Shown here in pieces: positions 43,196-54,079 of a stretch of 64,000 nucleotides of DNA. The position numbers and the translations under genes are program-made. The notes beneath the pieces are model-generated. The model saw nothing but the letters and a program-made list of their open reading frames with translations, was not told the origin of the DNA and searched no databases. This DNA comes from Physcomitrium patens (taxonomy: Eukaryota; Streptophyta; Bryopsida; Funariales; Funariaceae): contig NC_037256.1 of assembly GCF_000002425.4 (NCBI RefSeq), forward strand, positions 14,563,153 through 14,627,152, in the 5' to 3' direction. The stretch's first letter is position 1; the number at the start of each line of letters is the position of its first letter.

Positions 43196-44355
43196 AATCA
43201 GACCATGATCCCATCAACTCAGCGGAGTTGGAAAGTTTTAATGTGTCAGATTTTATGAAAGATTCTCGAATTAAATAGAACATCAATCCAGAGATACCTG
43301 AAATTCCACAACATCAACCAATTAATTTAGGTACAAGGGAGGCTTCCCAAATCATTCAGATTTATGACGGTATAAAAGGCAAGGAGAATGAAATTTGGGT
43401 GGATTACTTTTTAAAGCATAAAACTGCTTTCACATGATCGTATGCGGATTTGAAAGGAATTCCAGCTAAAGTCTATGAGCATTGAATTATATTGAAGGAG
43501 AACGCTACACTAGTACGCCAAAGACAATATCAACTTAATTCAAATACTCACTTATGATAAAAGAGGAACTAGATAAACTCTTAGAGGTTGGATTTATCTA
43601 TCCAGTTCTTTTCAAAGAATGGGTTTCACCAATTGTTATGGTGTTGAAAAAGAATGGAAAAGTTCATATCTGTCAAGATTTTTGAAAATTAAATACGACT
43701 ATCAAGAAGGATTATTTTCCTTTACCATTCACGGATAGTATATTGGATACCATCACTGGACATGAATGTTATTCATTTCTTGATGGATTCTTTAGTTATA
43801 ATCAAGTTAAGATTGCAAAAGAAGACCAGTTAAAAACTACTTTTACTACAGATTGGGGGACCTTTGCCTATAAGGTTATGTCGTTTGGGCTTTGTAATGC
43901 ACCAGCTACATTTCAAAGGGTAATTATGCAAGCGTTCTAAGATTATCTATGAATTTCAATGGAAATATTTCTAGATGATTTTTGTACATTTAGTACGAGA
44001 GCCAGGCATTTAGAATGTCTAGGTCAATGTTTGAATCAATGTGTCAAATATGGAATTTCTTTAAATTCAAAAAAATACCAATTTAGTGTGCCTTCTGATA
44101 AACTATTGGGTCATATAGTTTCGATGGCAGGCATTGCTACAGATCCGGATAAAATAAAGATTATAGTAGAATTAAAGCAACCAGACACTGTTACGGGTAT
44201 TCAAGTATTTTTTGGCCATGTCAGTTATTATCGGCGATTTCTCTATCTATTCACAATTATATGCCTTTCCTTAACAAATCTTTCAAGAAACCACCAACCG
44301 ATGGAACCACTCCATTTTGGACAAAAGAATGTACAATTGCATTCGAAACATTGAA
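43196..44355 (+). pseudogene. F1 reverse transcriptase (no protease seen)
   Basis: Between the knuckles and RT there are only about 180 nt without any D-S/T-G motif, so the protease is missing or unrecognisable. RT starts near 43380 (SYADLKGIPAKVYEH), then WVSPIVMVLKKNGKVHICQDF, YSFLDGFFSYNQVKIAKEDQ, MSFGLCNAPATFQRV, and the catalytic FLDDF box at 43968-43982, intact. Thumb region open 43959-44354 (LLGHIVSMAGIATDPDKIKI). Confidence 0.9.
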
Positions 44356-44779
44356 ACATAAATTGGTTTCAGCACCTATATTGGTGGCACCTTGTTGGAC
44401 AAAACCATTCTAAGTTTATGTGGATGCATCTAATGTTGCGATTGATTTTGTACTAAGCCAAAAAGATGACCAGGGTTTTGATCACCCTATTTATTATGCA
44501 AGTCATCAATTGGTAGCAATTGAAAGAAATTATACAACAACCAAAAGAGAAGCATTGGAGATGATTTATTTCGTACAAAAGTTTTGACATTATCTTCTTA
44601 GTTATAAATTTGTTTTCCATGTCGACCATGATGCTTTAAAATATATGATTAATAAACCTCAATTGAATGGTTGTATTGCACGATGGGTTCTACTCTTGTA
44701 GGAATTTGACTTTACTATTCAGGTAAGATCAGAGAAATTACATTCTAATGCGGACCATTTATCTCGGCTATCCAATATA
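44340..44779 (+). pseudogene. F1 RNase H
   Basis: RNase H with YVDASNVAIDFVLSQKD near 44415, YYASHQLVAIERNYTTTKRE near 44490, FHVDHDALKYMINKPQLNG near 44615 and SNADHLSRLSN near 44745. A one-base shift near 44340 separates it from RT; stops at about 44412 and 44586 fit CAA/CGA changes. Complete in extent. Confidence 0.88.
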
Positions 44780-46098
44780 TTGGGTAATGAATCCATCAAC
44801 GATGCACTATCCGATGCGGAACTCTTTGCAGTAGATGTAATTACTCTGAAGTATGGTGAAATAATTCAATACTTGACATTTCAAACCTTCCCACCTAATT
44901 TCAATAAAAAACTTAAATGTCGCTTAATATTAAAATGTGCACCTTATACGATGATTGGTGAAGCTTTATATAAACAAGGCAAGGATGGAGTTTTGCGATG
45001 CTATATTTATCAAACTGAAGTGAGTACTATATTGGAAGGTTGCCACTTGGACAGTTGTGGTGGACATTTTGCGGGAGACAACACGGCTCGTAAAGCTTTA
45101 TAGGCTGATTATTGGTAGCCAACAATGTTTGCAGATGCCCACCAATTCGTCTGTCATTGTGACCCATGTCAAAGAATGGGTCGACCTACTAGAACTTCAG
45201 CAATGCCATTGTTACCAATTCTGACTCAAGCGCCTTTTGAAAAATGGAGAATTGATTTTGTGAACCAATTGCACTAGTCTCGAGAAATGGAAAAAAATGA
45301 TATATATTGATAGCAACAAATTACGTAATAAAATGAGCTGAAGCCGTAGCTACGAAAATCGATAGTACAAGTACAGTAGCAACCTTTTTGTATGAAAATA
45401 TTATTACACAGTTCGGTTGTCCACGAGAATTGGTTAGTGATCGAAGAACTCATTTTATAAATAGTACAATCAAAGCACTCATGGCTAAATATGAGATCAA
45501 ACATCGGAAGACTACACCATATCACCCTAGAGCCAATGGACAAACGGAAAAGACTAATATAATTTTATGTAAAATCTTAACAAAAATAATTTCAGTAGCA
45601 GGAATAGATTGGGACATTAAGTTGTTCGCAGCTTTATGGATATATCATACTGCGTATAAAGTTACTACCAATGCTACCCCTTTTCAATTGGTTTATGGCT
45701 AAGAAGCAATACTACCTATTAAATTGGAAGTCCAAAGTTTACGAATTGCTATAGATAATAGATTGGAAGATCAAGATTCATTACAGCACCGTTTAGAAGA
45801 ATTAGAAAAATTAGATGAAACTAGAGCCAATGCATTAATGATAATGGAAACGACACAAAAATATAGGAAGACTTATTATGATAGTAAGCTTAGACCAAAG
45901 GCTTTTATGTTCATTGATTTGATACTTCTTTATGATAGTCGATTTAAAAAAAATTTAAGAAAATTTCAAGTTTGATGGCATGGGCCTTATCAAGTTATTG
46001 AAGGATTTCCAAATGATTCAATAAAATTGGAAGATTTTATGGATACTAAATTTACGACACGGATCAATGGTAATCGGCTTAAACTTTACTATACATAA
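44780..46098 (+). pseudogene. F1 integrase
   Basis: Zinc finger with CHLDSCGGHFAGDNTARKAL (about 45040-45100) and HCDPCQRMGRPT (about 45155). Catalytic Asp in WRIDFVNQL near 45250, Asp in LVSDRRTHFINS near 45435, Glu in ANGQTEKTN near 45540. Open piece 45388-45702; then KLEVQSLRIAIDNRLEDQDS. C-terminal block WHGPYQVIEGFPNDSIKLED near 45975-46035, to a stop at 46096. F4 retains the same C-terminal block on the minus strand near the right edge. Confidence 0.9.
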
Positions 46099-46217
46099 AT
46101 CCAAGATGGGTTTTCTATTACAAAAGGGAGAGTTGACCCAATTAATTGGACCATAGTAAGAAGTAGGAGGAGGGCTCTTATTAAGCATCGTATTTTCTTT
46201 TGTAGAAAAAGAGAAGA

Positions 46218-46628
46218 TGGCGAACATGGTGTCTGAGAAAGCAAGGATGGAGATCGATTGGAAGGAATAGTAAGAGCGGCTGCAGGTAGGAGTTGCGATG
46301 TTGCAGACTAAACTAGCCGCATTAGAGAAGGAGGCCAATATTTTAGTATGGACCAATATGCCAGTTTTAGCGACTATACCTTCAGAGATACTTTTGAAAC
46401 CGACAAAAGAATGCTAGAAGATGTTGGTAGAGCACGACAACCAAATTACTGTCTTGAGTCTCGGGTACTAGAATTAGATTTATTGAATGAAGATTTGATG
46501 GCACGTTTGGATGGAGAACCGTTGAATATCGAGGTAGATGATGAAGATGTAGCAGAAGAAGTCACCAATTCAAAGGATGGTAAGCCAACGCCAATGAGTG
46601 AAGAAGCCAACACTGCTACGTCTTTATA
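46218..46628 (+). pseudogene. F1 downstream coiled-coil reading frame
   Basis: After the integrase and before the polypurine tract lies a further frame. ATG 46218 gives MANMVSEKARMEIDWKE, two stops (TAG TAA), then ERLQVGVAMLQTKLAALEKE, a heptad-rich stretch typical of a coiled coil. The second half is in another frame (46348-46628): ESRVLELDLLNEDLMARLD, then an acidic tail to TAA at 46627. One small indel near 46450 explains the change. F4 has a shorter relative at the same place (63375-63545, minus). Function unknown; a structural partner of Gag or the integrase is only a guess. Confidence 0.65.
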
Positions 46629-46666
46629 AGTTGAAGCTAAATAATATTTACAAAGACACTACACAA

Positions 46667-46681
46667 TTAGGAGTGGAGCTA
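46667..46681 (+). promoter_or_regulatory. F1 polypurine tract
   Basis: TTAGGAGTGGAGCTA directly before the 3' LTR. In F4 the complement of ATAGGAGTGAAGCTA stands at the same position (63235-63249). Confidence 0.75.
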
Positions 46682-47533
46682 TGTAGAATAGGTAAATAAA
46701 CTTTGTGATAAGTTACTGGTTGGTTATTGACAACCTTGAGAATTAGACTGATGGCTAGGCAGTTTAGCTAGTAACAGTAGGTTGTTAGTAGAATAAATGG
46801 TTAAGAATTCAAAGGGTCATAACCTTTGAAATTCGCTAGCCAACGGATCATCTTTTTGGTAGGATAAAAAAGTTGAGGAAAGGGAGATCGGGGGCCAAAC
46901 TGTGAGAGTCATAAGCAGAGAGCTAGATTGAGAGTCGTAAGCCGAGGGCCAGACTGTAAGAGTCATAAGCCGAGAGTCAGACTGTGAGAGTCGTAAGTCG
47001 AGAGCGAGATTGTGAGAGTTGTAAGTCAAGAGCCAGACTATGAGAGTCGTAAGTCGAAGGCTAGACTGTGAGAGTCGTAAGCCAAAAACCAGATTGTGAG
47101 AGTCATAAGCCGAGAGCCAGACTATGAGAGTTGTAAGTCGAAAGCCAGACTGTGAGACTCGTTAGCTGAGAGCCAGACTATAATAGTTGTAAGCTGAGGG
47201 CCAGACTGTGAGAATCGTAAGTTGAGAGCTAGAATGTGAGAGTCATAAGCCGAGGTAAGCTTGGTGCTACCTCTTTGTTTTTTTTATTATTTGCTTATGA
47301 AGAATTATGATTGAGAGAAGTATTATTAAATTCATAATCATAGAATAGATTATGGGTTGAATTAAGACGAAAGTAGTAAACCTCGGTGTTTTGTAGTTTC
47401 ATACTTGTTTTCAAATAGCCAGAATACAATCAATTGTGACACTAACAGACCCAATTCATATAACTAGTCTTTTTCCGTCTCCATTAGTTCAATTGCTTTG
47501 ATCTACTAAAGCTTGAACGCAACAAGAACAACA
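46682..47533 (+). repeat. F1 3' LTR
   Basis: 852 bp, TGTAGAATAGGTAAATAAAC to ACAAGAACAACA, followed by the ATTAT duplication. It holds a 28-bp array at 46894-47255. Downstream of it the segment AAGCTTGGTGCTACCTCTTTG is shared with F3 (near 56293) and, in reverse, with the LTRs at 42140 and 63017. Confidence 0.9.
46894..47255 (+). repeat. 28-bp tandem array in F1 LTR, 13 copies
   Basis: Thirteen head-to-tail copies of GCCAGACTGT...AGCCGAGA (28 bp; one copy is 26 bp). The other F-type LTRs have a single copy of this unit at the same place (for example 56266-56292, GCCAGACTGTGATAG), so the array is a local expansion. There are no spacers between units. Confidence 0.92.
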
Positions 47534-47648
47534 ATTATCATCTATATTTTTAAGATAATTTGCTATAATATTTTGAAATAAGATCTTTTATAATATAATA
47601 TTTTTTAAACTTTTTTTACCTCTTCATAGTATTACATCAAAATAATAG

Positions 47649-49856
47649 TTGCCAAAAAGGACAATGAGTGAAAAAAATGAATTCTTTTAGCTACAATTGG
47701 GACTATACAATTCAAATCTTACATAACGTCTAGTAAAGGTCCTATTTTCTTTTCAAATCCTTCACCTTATTTTATAATAGAAGTTTATTTGAGACCAAAA
47801 AATTTCAAAGTCTTTATCTTGTTAGATTCAAAAACCTCAACTTATTTTATAGATGAAGCCTTTGTTAAAAAATAAGAAATAACTTTAATCAAGAAAAATA
47901 AACCTATACATGTAGAAGTCATAGATGGTCATTTATTATCCTTCAAACATAATCCCTGTAATATAATTCTTTTAAATATAGCAATTAAAGATTATCATAG
48001 TTTAATAATATTTAATATTATTAGATCTCTATCAAACTTAGTTACTTTAAGATTATTATAGCTAGAGTAGTATAATCTTCAAATAGATTGTATTTCTTAT
48101 AACCTTAATTTTTCTTATAGTTTAGTCTAGGATCTTGTTAGTTGAGTAGAAATTCATAAGTTTAATACAACCAAATATTTTTAGTAGGTATAAGAGCTTT
48201 TATGCATGTAGCAAAAGAGGGGTCAAATTTTGTTATATATACAACACTCATTTTTTATTGAGAAAAGATTTTAGGTGGCATTCAAAGCCAATATTAAGAT
48301 TATCAAGATATATTTGAAAAAAAGGATACAAATAATCTTTAGAGTATTGTTTCTACAACTGTTCTATTGATTTTCAAGTTACAACTCAAATGCCATTTGA
48401 ACCAATCTATAGTTTATTATGTAAGAAGTTAGTTGCATTCAAGGAATATATTGACAAAAATTTAATTAAAAACTTCATATGCCATTTTAAATTTTCAATA
48501 AGATCTTTTAGTTTACTTTTGAAAAAAAAAAATAGATCTTTGCAAATATTTATAGATTATTGAAGACTCAAGAAGGTACCATCAAAAATAGATATCCTTT
48601 ACTTTTGATTTCAGGACTTTCAATCAACTCAATTAAGCAAATATCTATACAAAAATAGATCTAAAATGACCATATAACTTGATATGCATCAAAGAGTGAA
48701 ATGAATAGAAGACTACATTTAGAACCAAGTATGGCATTTCAAATATAATGTCATACCTTTTGAACTCATAAATGCTTCAATTGCATTTCAACATCTAATG
48801 AATGATATTTTGTATAAATTTCTTAATGATTTTGTTGTATATTATTTAGATGACATTTTAATCTATTCTAAGAATAAAAAAAAAATCATGTTTGTTGCAT
48901 ATTACAAAAATTTAGAAATACAAGATTATTTATTAAGTTAAAAAGTATGTATTTTTTACTACTTAAGTTGGTTTTTTATGATATATTATTTTAAATAATG
49001 GCCTTATAATGAATCCTAAGAAGGTCTAGACTATTATAAATTTGAAGATTCTAAAAATAATAAAAAATATGTAATATTTTTTTAAGATTTTTCAATTATT
49101 ACCAGATCTTCATTAAGAACTTTTTTTCAAGTTGCGGCTCTTCTTACACATTTGATATGTAAAGATAAACTTAAGTAGAGTAAAGAAGTTGAAACATCTT
49201 TTGAAGCCTTAAAAAAATATATATATTTTTACATCAATCTTATATTACATCAACTTTTCTAAGATATTTTTTTTAAAAAAATTACATCAAATTTTGTTAT
49301 GAATGCAATATTGTCACAAATAGGAGCAAATGATAAACTCTACGCAATAGCTTTTTATTCTAAAATTTTTTTATTAGTTGAGATTAATTATTAGATTAAC
49401 AATTAAGAGCTTCTTGCAATTGTGGATTTATTTCAAGAATAATATCATTATCTAGAAGGTATTTTAAATCATTCTTAAGTCCATTAGAGTATGTCTTTTT
49501 CAAGATTTTATTTCAAGATTATTAATTGATATAAAAAATAATAAAGTTTTTCAAAAATTCTTATTTTATATGCAAAGAAAAAAATGTAGCTTTTAATCAA
49601 CAAAAAAAATACTCTTAACGTTAGAGCATTTTTATCTTTGAGGAATGAAATCAATATTAATTGTTGATTCAATTTGTTTCAAAAAAGTTTAATTGAGTAT
49701 GTCCTCTAATTGTCTCATTTATAATATTAAGAATAATTCTTGTAAGCCTCATGAGACTTTTAAATTCAAGTTAAAGAATAATCTACTCTATATTGAAAGA
49801 TGATTATATATTCTAGAAGGCAAAGCATGATTATATATTCTTCAAGCTCATCTTAA
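47649..49856 (+). pseudogene. C3 protease, RT, RNase H, integrase start
   Basis: C3 resumes after the minus-strand W LTR. Protease near 47815-47840 (LLDSKT in place of LLDSGA), RT from about 48340 to 49060 with an intact YLDD box at 48843-48854, RNase H about 49110-49560, and the integrase zinc-finger start near 49695-49856 (block matching C2 35080-35240). Almost no open frame longer than 50 codons remains; it is the most decayed chromovirus in the window, consistent with being the host of the others. Confidence 0.8.
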
Positions 49857-51106
49857 TGTTGAGCTAGAGAGAATTTTTTGGAAGAAAGAACTAAGCTTTT
49901 GGCTATCACTAATTACTCAATTAAATTTTAAGGTTTAAAAGTATAAAATTTAAATATAAAATTATCCCTTTAAAATAAATTATACTAAATAAATAATTCT
50001 TAAGTATCCAAGAATACTCAAAATATGAAAAAATACTCTAAAAACTTATATATCTTTATAAAGGATTTTTTCCAAAATTCAAAAGCTTATATTTCTCAAT
50101 TGGAGCATCTAAATGGACTTAAATTTTATATAAAGTATTAATATACTTTAAAAAACTATTAAAAGAAATTTTAATTATAAATTCATTATAGATCTTGAAA
50201 TATTATCAAATTTCTAATAATAGCTTTAAATCCTTATTTGTATACATCTACATGCATCTTTCTTCATATCTCACATATAAAATATTTAAATACCATGAAA
50301 ATTGGTATATAGCTTTTTAATATAATGATTAATTTTTTTAGAAAATTTTAAAAAAAAATTCGTCCAAAAACTCAAGATATGGTTTCAACCATTATTATCC
50401 ATAAAATGGCTTATTTATAGCCTTAGATTAGGATGCATTGTCTTTAATTCTGTGTAATTCCTTCCTTTAAATTTCAAATATAACAATGCTTGTATATAAA
50501 TTATATATCTTAAAATTTTTCTTCTAGTTGCATCTTTTGATTTTCATAAGCTATTATAAAACTCTCCATATTTTTAAAAATAATAATAATATATCTTAAA
50601 ATAACATCTTTATTTTAAATTACTATATCTTCATCGTTCTAATCCCAAATCCTCTAATTTTTGTATGTAAATTATAGTCCAAATCCTAAACCTTATAGCT
50701 CTTGCTTTCAATTTCTAAATTCTTTCTTTGAAATCATGAAAAATCTTTATAATGGTCATAGATAGCTTAATGGAAGCTTATTGGACGTGACCATTAACCA
50801 ATAGAGATGCGGATGTTCACTTCTTTCTTTTATCTTTTCATATCTTACTTTCATTCCTCCAAATAAGCTTCTTATTAGTTTGGATTTTCATCTTTGAATC
50901 CCAATCTTCTCTTAAAGCTTTATTCTAAATATCTAGATCTTATATAATTTAAATGTCATAATTAAAATAAATAAAATCATAATAAATTTTTTGATATCAA
51001 CTTTTTTTATATTAACTTTCTAACCATTCTAATACACATCAATAATTATAAAAATATTATATATTTTAATTAATTTTTATATACTATAAGAAATTACAAT
51101 ACAAAA
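49857..51106 (-). mobile_element. A4 solo LTR, minus strand, in C3
   Basis: A lone A-type LTR in reverse orientation, inside the C3 integrase finger. On the window strand it begins TGTTGAGCTAGAG (complement of CTCTACCTCGACA) and ends near TTACAATACAAAA. The middle carries the complement of the blocks seen in A1 and A2 (for example AGCTTCTTATTAGTTTGGATTT near 50866 against the GGAGG...TTAATTGG block). The 4-bp duplication cannot be read with certainty (TTAA on the left). Confidence 0.78.
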
Positions 51107-52354
51107 ATTATCTAATAGCCAAACAATTTAGATACAATAAGACTTTGAACCTAATATCAAGATATTTTTGGTGGTGTCAAATGAAAAAGGCAGCAAAAGT
51201 CTTTGTAGAATCATGTGACATTTTTTCAAGATCAAAAACTCCTTATCATTGATCTTATAGACTTCTTTAGCCATTACCCAATCTAAAACAACTAAGATTT
51301 TTTGTTTCTATGGCTTTTATCATAGATCTTCTAATCTCATGTTTGTATGATTCTATATGTGTGATAGTAGATTACTTTATTAAGATGAAGCATTTTATAT
51401 TATATACAAAATATATTACTATTGAAGAAATAACTAAGTTTTTTCTTGACAACATTTATTATTATTATAGATTATCTAAGGATATTATATTAGATAAAGG
51501 AAGTCAATTTATACTAAGATTTTAGAAAATCTTTTTTAAGATTATAAAGATGAATATAAAACTATCTTTGGCTTTTCATCTTTAAATCAATGTACAAATA
51601 AAGTGCAAAATCCAAGTTTTGGAGCAATATTTGAGATATACTATCAACTATTAATAAGATGATTTAATAACTTTTTTATTGTTGAAAAAGTTTGATTATA
51701 ATAATATGGTTAATTTTTTTATACAACAAATAGCTTTCTTTGCTAATTATGATTATTATCCATGATAATATTTTTGACTTTTCAAACGTTGATAATCTTA
51801 TAGTAGAAGATTTGATAAATCATTTATTTGAGTTATTTACAACAATGAAGATACAACTAAAAGAAGCTCAAGAACAACAAAAGAGCAATAAAGATGTCTA
51901 GTGCAAGGAAAATTTTTAATACTATATTAGCAACAAGATATAATTACTTTGTTATAATATCAAGAGTAGTCACTCTTATAACAAGTTGGATTATCATAAG
52001 CTTGTATCATTTTTTATTTGTAAATAAGTTAACCTTATTATTTATGGCTTATATCTACCAAAATCTATAAAAATCCATTTCATATTCTATGTGTCTCTTC
52101 TTGAGTCATATAAGATAATGAAGATTTCAAAAAAAAGGCAAATATCACTTCTTCTTATAGAAGTGGATAATAATCAAGAATTCAAGATCAAAGGAGTTTT
52201 AGATTCAAGGTGGTACCAAAATAGGTTGAAATATCTTATTCATTGATTCATATATGATATTTTTAAACACACATGAGAGCCAACTAAAAATCTTGCAAAT
52301 GCACCATTTAAGATTGATGCTTTTTATCAATAATATCCATTGAAATTAAGATAA
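51107..52354 (+). pseudogene. C3 integrase and chromodomain
   Basis: Integrase continues: CDIFSRSKTPYH region near 51220, open piece 51310-51525 (core with VIVDYFIKMKHF, LSKDIILDKGSQF), FHL and query of the third catalytic region lost in stops. C-terminal region near 51900-52200; chromodomain remnant near 52200-52330. The polyprotein stop TAA is at 52352-52354, matching the other C elements. Confidence 0.8.
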
Positions 52355-52473
52355 AGAATAGAAAATCTTTGCTATAAAAAAGATTTAGTCTATGAAAGAT
52401 TATATTTTATTTTCTATCTTTTATTTTAATTCAATATTATTTATAATTTATATATATTTTTGGTACTAAAGAG

Positions 52474-52540
52474 ATGAAAAACCAAGAACGAGTAGATTTT
52501 ATTCAAAGACTATCATTTGATGACTTACTGAATTGGACAA
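52474..52540 (+). pseudogene. Start of the extra reading frame in C3
   Basis: ATG 52474 followed by MKNQERVDFIQRLSFDDLLN, clearly the N-terminus of the extra frame (MENQQ..D...SFADL.. in C1, C2, C4). At about 52535-52545 it is fused to the middle of the 3' LTR by a deletion of roughly 0.8-0.9 kb. The longer open stretch to 52743 is therefore a fusion with LTR sequence. Confidence 0.7.
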
Positions 52541-52776
52541 GTATTGGAGGTCCAATAGAATATTACAATATAGCTTTTAGTTGGATAGTATATATAGAGG
52601 CAAGATTGAAGCCTTCTTCACTGTTGTTAATGCATTTCTATCCTTTAGTCTTATTTCAAGTCTTTCTAGTTTTTTTTATCTTTAGCAATAGTTATTTTAA
52701 TTTAATGTATTATCATCTTTTAAGTGACATAAGAGTGTATTGATATTTTCTTTTTTTGAGATTTATATTCTTAATA
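52541..52776 (+). repeat. C3 3' LTR, right half
   Basis: Begins at TATTGGAGGTCC, inside the C LTR, and runs through the TATATATAGAGGCAAGATTGAAG promoter region to TTCTTAATA at 52776, the C1-type end. The left half is deleted together with the extra frame and polypurine tract. Confidence 0.82.
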
Positions 52777-53996
52777 CTATATTAGAAATAGATATTTGAG
52801 ATATTATAAAGAATTATTTTTGTAAAACAAACATCTTTCGATATTATGATTTTTTTGGAAATTAGATCATAAAATTTACAACTTTTGATTGTATCATGTA
52901 GAGTAAGATATTTGCATAATTCAGAACTGGGAAATAATTTGTTCTTATTAAGTCTTGTTTATGTAATAGAAGTTATATAAACAAAAAAAAATGAATTGTG
53001 ATTTATTAGATTTTATCCCAAAAAAAAATTGTTAAGTTTTCTAATTAAAATTTTATTTGGACGGCTTGAGATTAATAATCTTTCATACATCTTTTACAAC
53101 TTCATTCTACAAATTTTTGAAGAAGTTATTATCTAAGAAAAAAAATTAATTTAATATCTCAAAAATTTATTTTCTTCTATTATTTTTATTAATTATTAAT
53201 TTTAAAAATTATATAATTCTTTTTATTTTTTAATAAAAATATTTGAATTTTTTAGAGTATTTAGCTTTGGATTTAAAAAAAAATATCTAATTTATTCTTA
53301 ATTAATTTTTTTAAAAAGTTTTGGAATTATTAAGCTCTTTTTAATGATTGTAATCTAAAAGATCCTAAAAGATCAAAATAAGTAATGAATATGTTTTTGA
53401 ATTGAGTGGCCTTGACCTTAGAGAATATTTTTCTTATTTGTATATTGTGGATGTAGGTTTTGCATAATATTTTGTTAATTATTTTGTATAGAAGTTTTCA
53501 AAAAACTTTAATATTCTAATTTTTGACTTATATTTTGATGGTTGTAATAGGCAAGAGTTACATACTAAAGTTGTACCATTGATAGTTGATTGTTTGTATC
53601 AATTATAACTTTTGAATTGATACAAACTTCTTTACATATAATTAATTATAGAGGCTATTCTTTTTGTTGCATATAATAGTGACTTTAATCTAATTAAAGT
53701 TGTTTCATATAAAAAAATTATTCTATATGAATTTAAAATGGCATCTTTTATTTGTCAAAAATTCTATCAAGAACAAAATGATTTGATTTCAAGGACATAA
53801 GAAATATTTGGTCTACATTTTGGTTTTTAATATTAAAAAATATAATAGAAGTACTATCATTATCTTTTACAACATATCTTTGGCCTTTAATTGATATAAA
53901 TTTTGTTATGTGACTATGTGCTCTATAAGAAAAATAATCAAAATCACTTGTTACATGGTTCAAGATATTAGAATCTATGAAATATGAATTGTGTAT
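52777..53996 (-). pseudogene. K2: minus-strand copia protease and integrase remains
   Basis: Decayed copia element on the minus strand. At 53748-53996 the reverse complement reads YFIDSNILNHVTSDFDYF, the copia protease motif (normally DSGAS/T-x-H-M/V-T). At about 53340-53450 there are traces of the GAG-pre-integrase Cys/Lys block. At 52830-52900, KSCKFYDLISKKIIISKDVCF matches the copia integrase C-terminal signature (KGYRLYDP, then SRDVVF). The integrase core between is missing. C3 ends at 52776, so C3 may have inserted into K2. Confidence 0.65.
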
Positions 53997-54031
53997 TATC
54001 ATGTTGTGATTTGACTACTATATAAAAATAA

Positions 54032-54079
<48 letters not shown>

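Larger units (their letters stand above)
40925..47538 (+). mobile_element. Ty3/gypsy element F1 with TSD
   Basis: Element 40930-47533, flanked by an exact 5-bp duplication ATTAT (40925-40929 and 47534-47538), inserted in the minus-strand W LTR. Order: 5' LTR remnant, gag with zinc knuckles, RT, RNase H, integrase, a coiled-coil frame, polypurine tract, 3' LTR. The RT box FLDDF and the integrase type place it outside chromoviruses, near the Athila/Tat side of plant Ty3/gypsy. No protease was found. Confidence 0.92.
39624..47648 (-). mobile_element. W solo LTR, minus strand, with TSD, split by F1
   Basis: A minus-strand W LTR inserted in C3 gag. Left piece 39628-40929, beginning TGTCATATTATGTACAATC (complement of the LTR end); right piece 47539-47644, ending TACATCAAAATA (complement of the decayed LTR start). 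The 4-bp duplication is ATAA (39624-39627) and ATAG (47645-47648). The pieces join without loss once F1 and one ATTAT are removed. Total about 1.4 kb. The array at about 39700-40030 is the complement of the TTAGGATTTG repeats. Confidence 0.88.

Noticed and set aside
45274-45543. 89-codon minus-strand frame with many Cys
   Set aside because: Reverse shadow of the F1 integrase.
46894-47255. CRISPR-like array of 28-bp repeats
   Set aside because: The units are directly adjacent with no spacers, inside an LTR of a plant retrotransposon.
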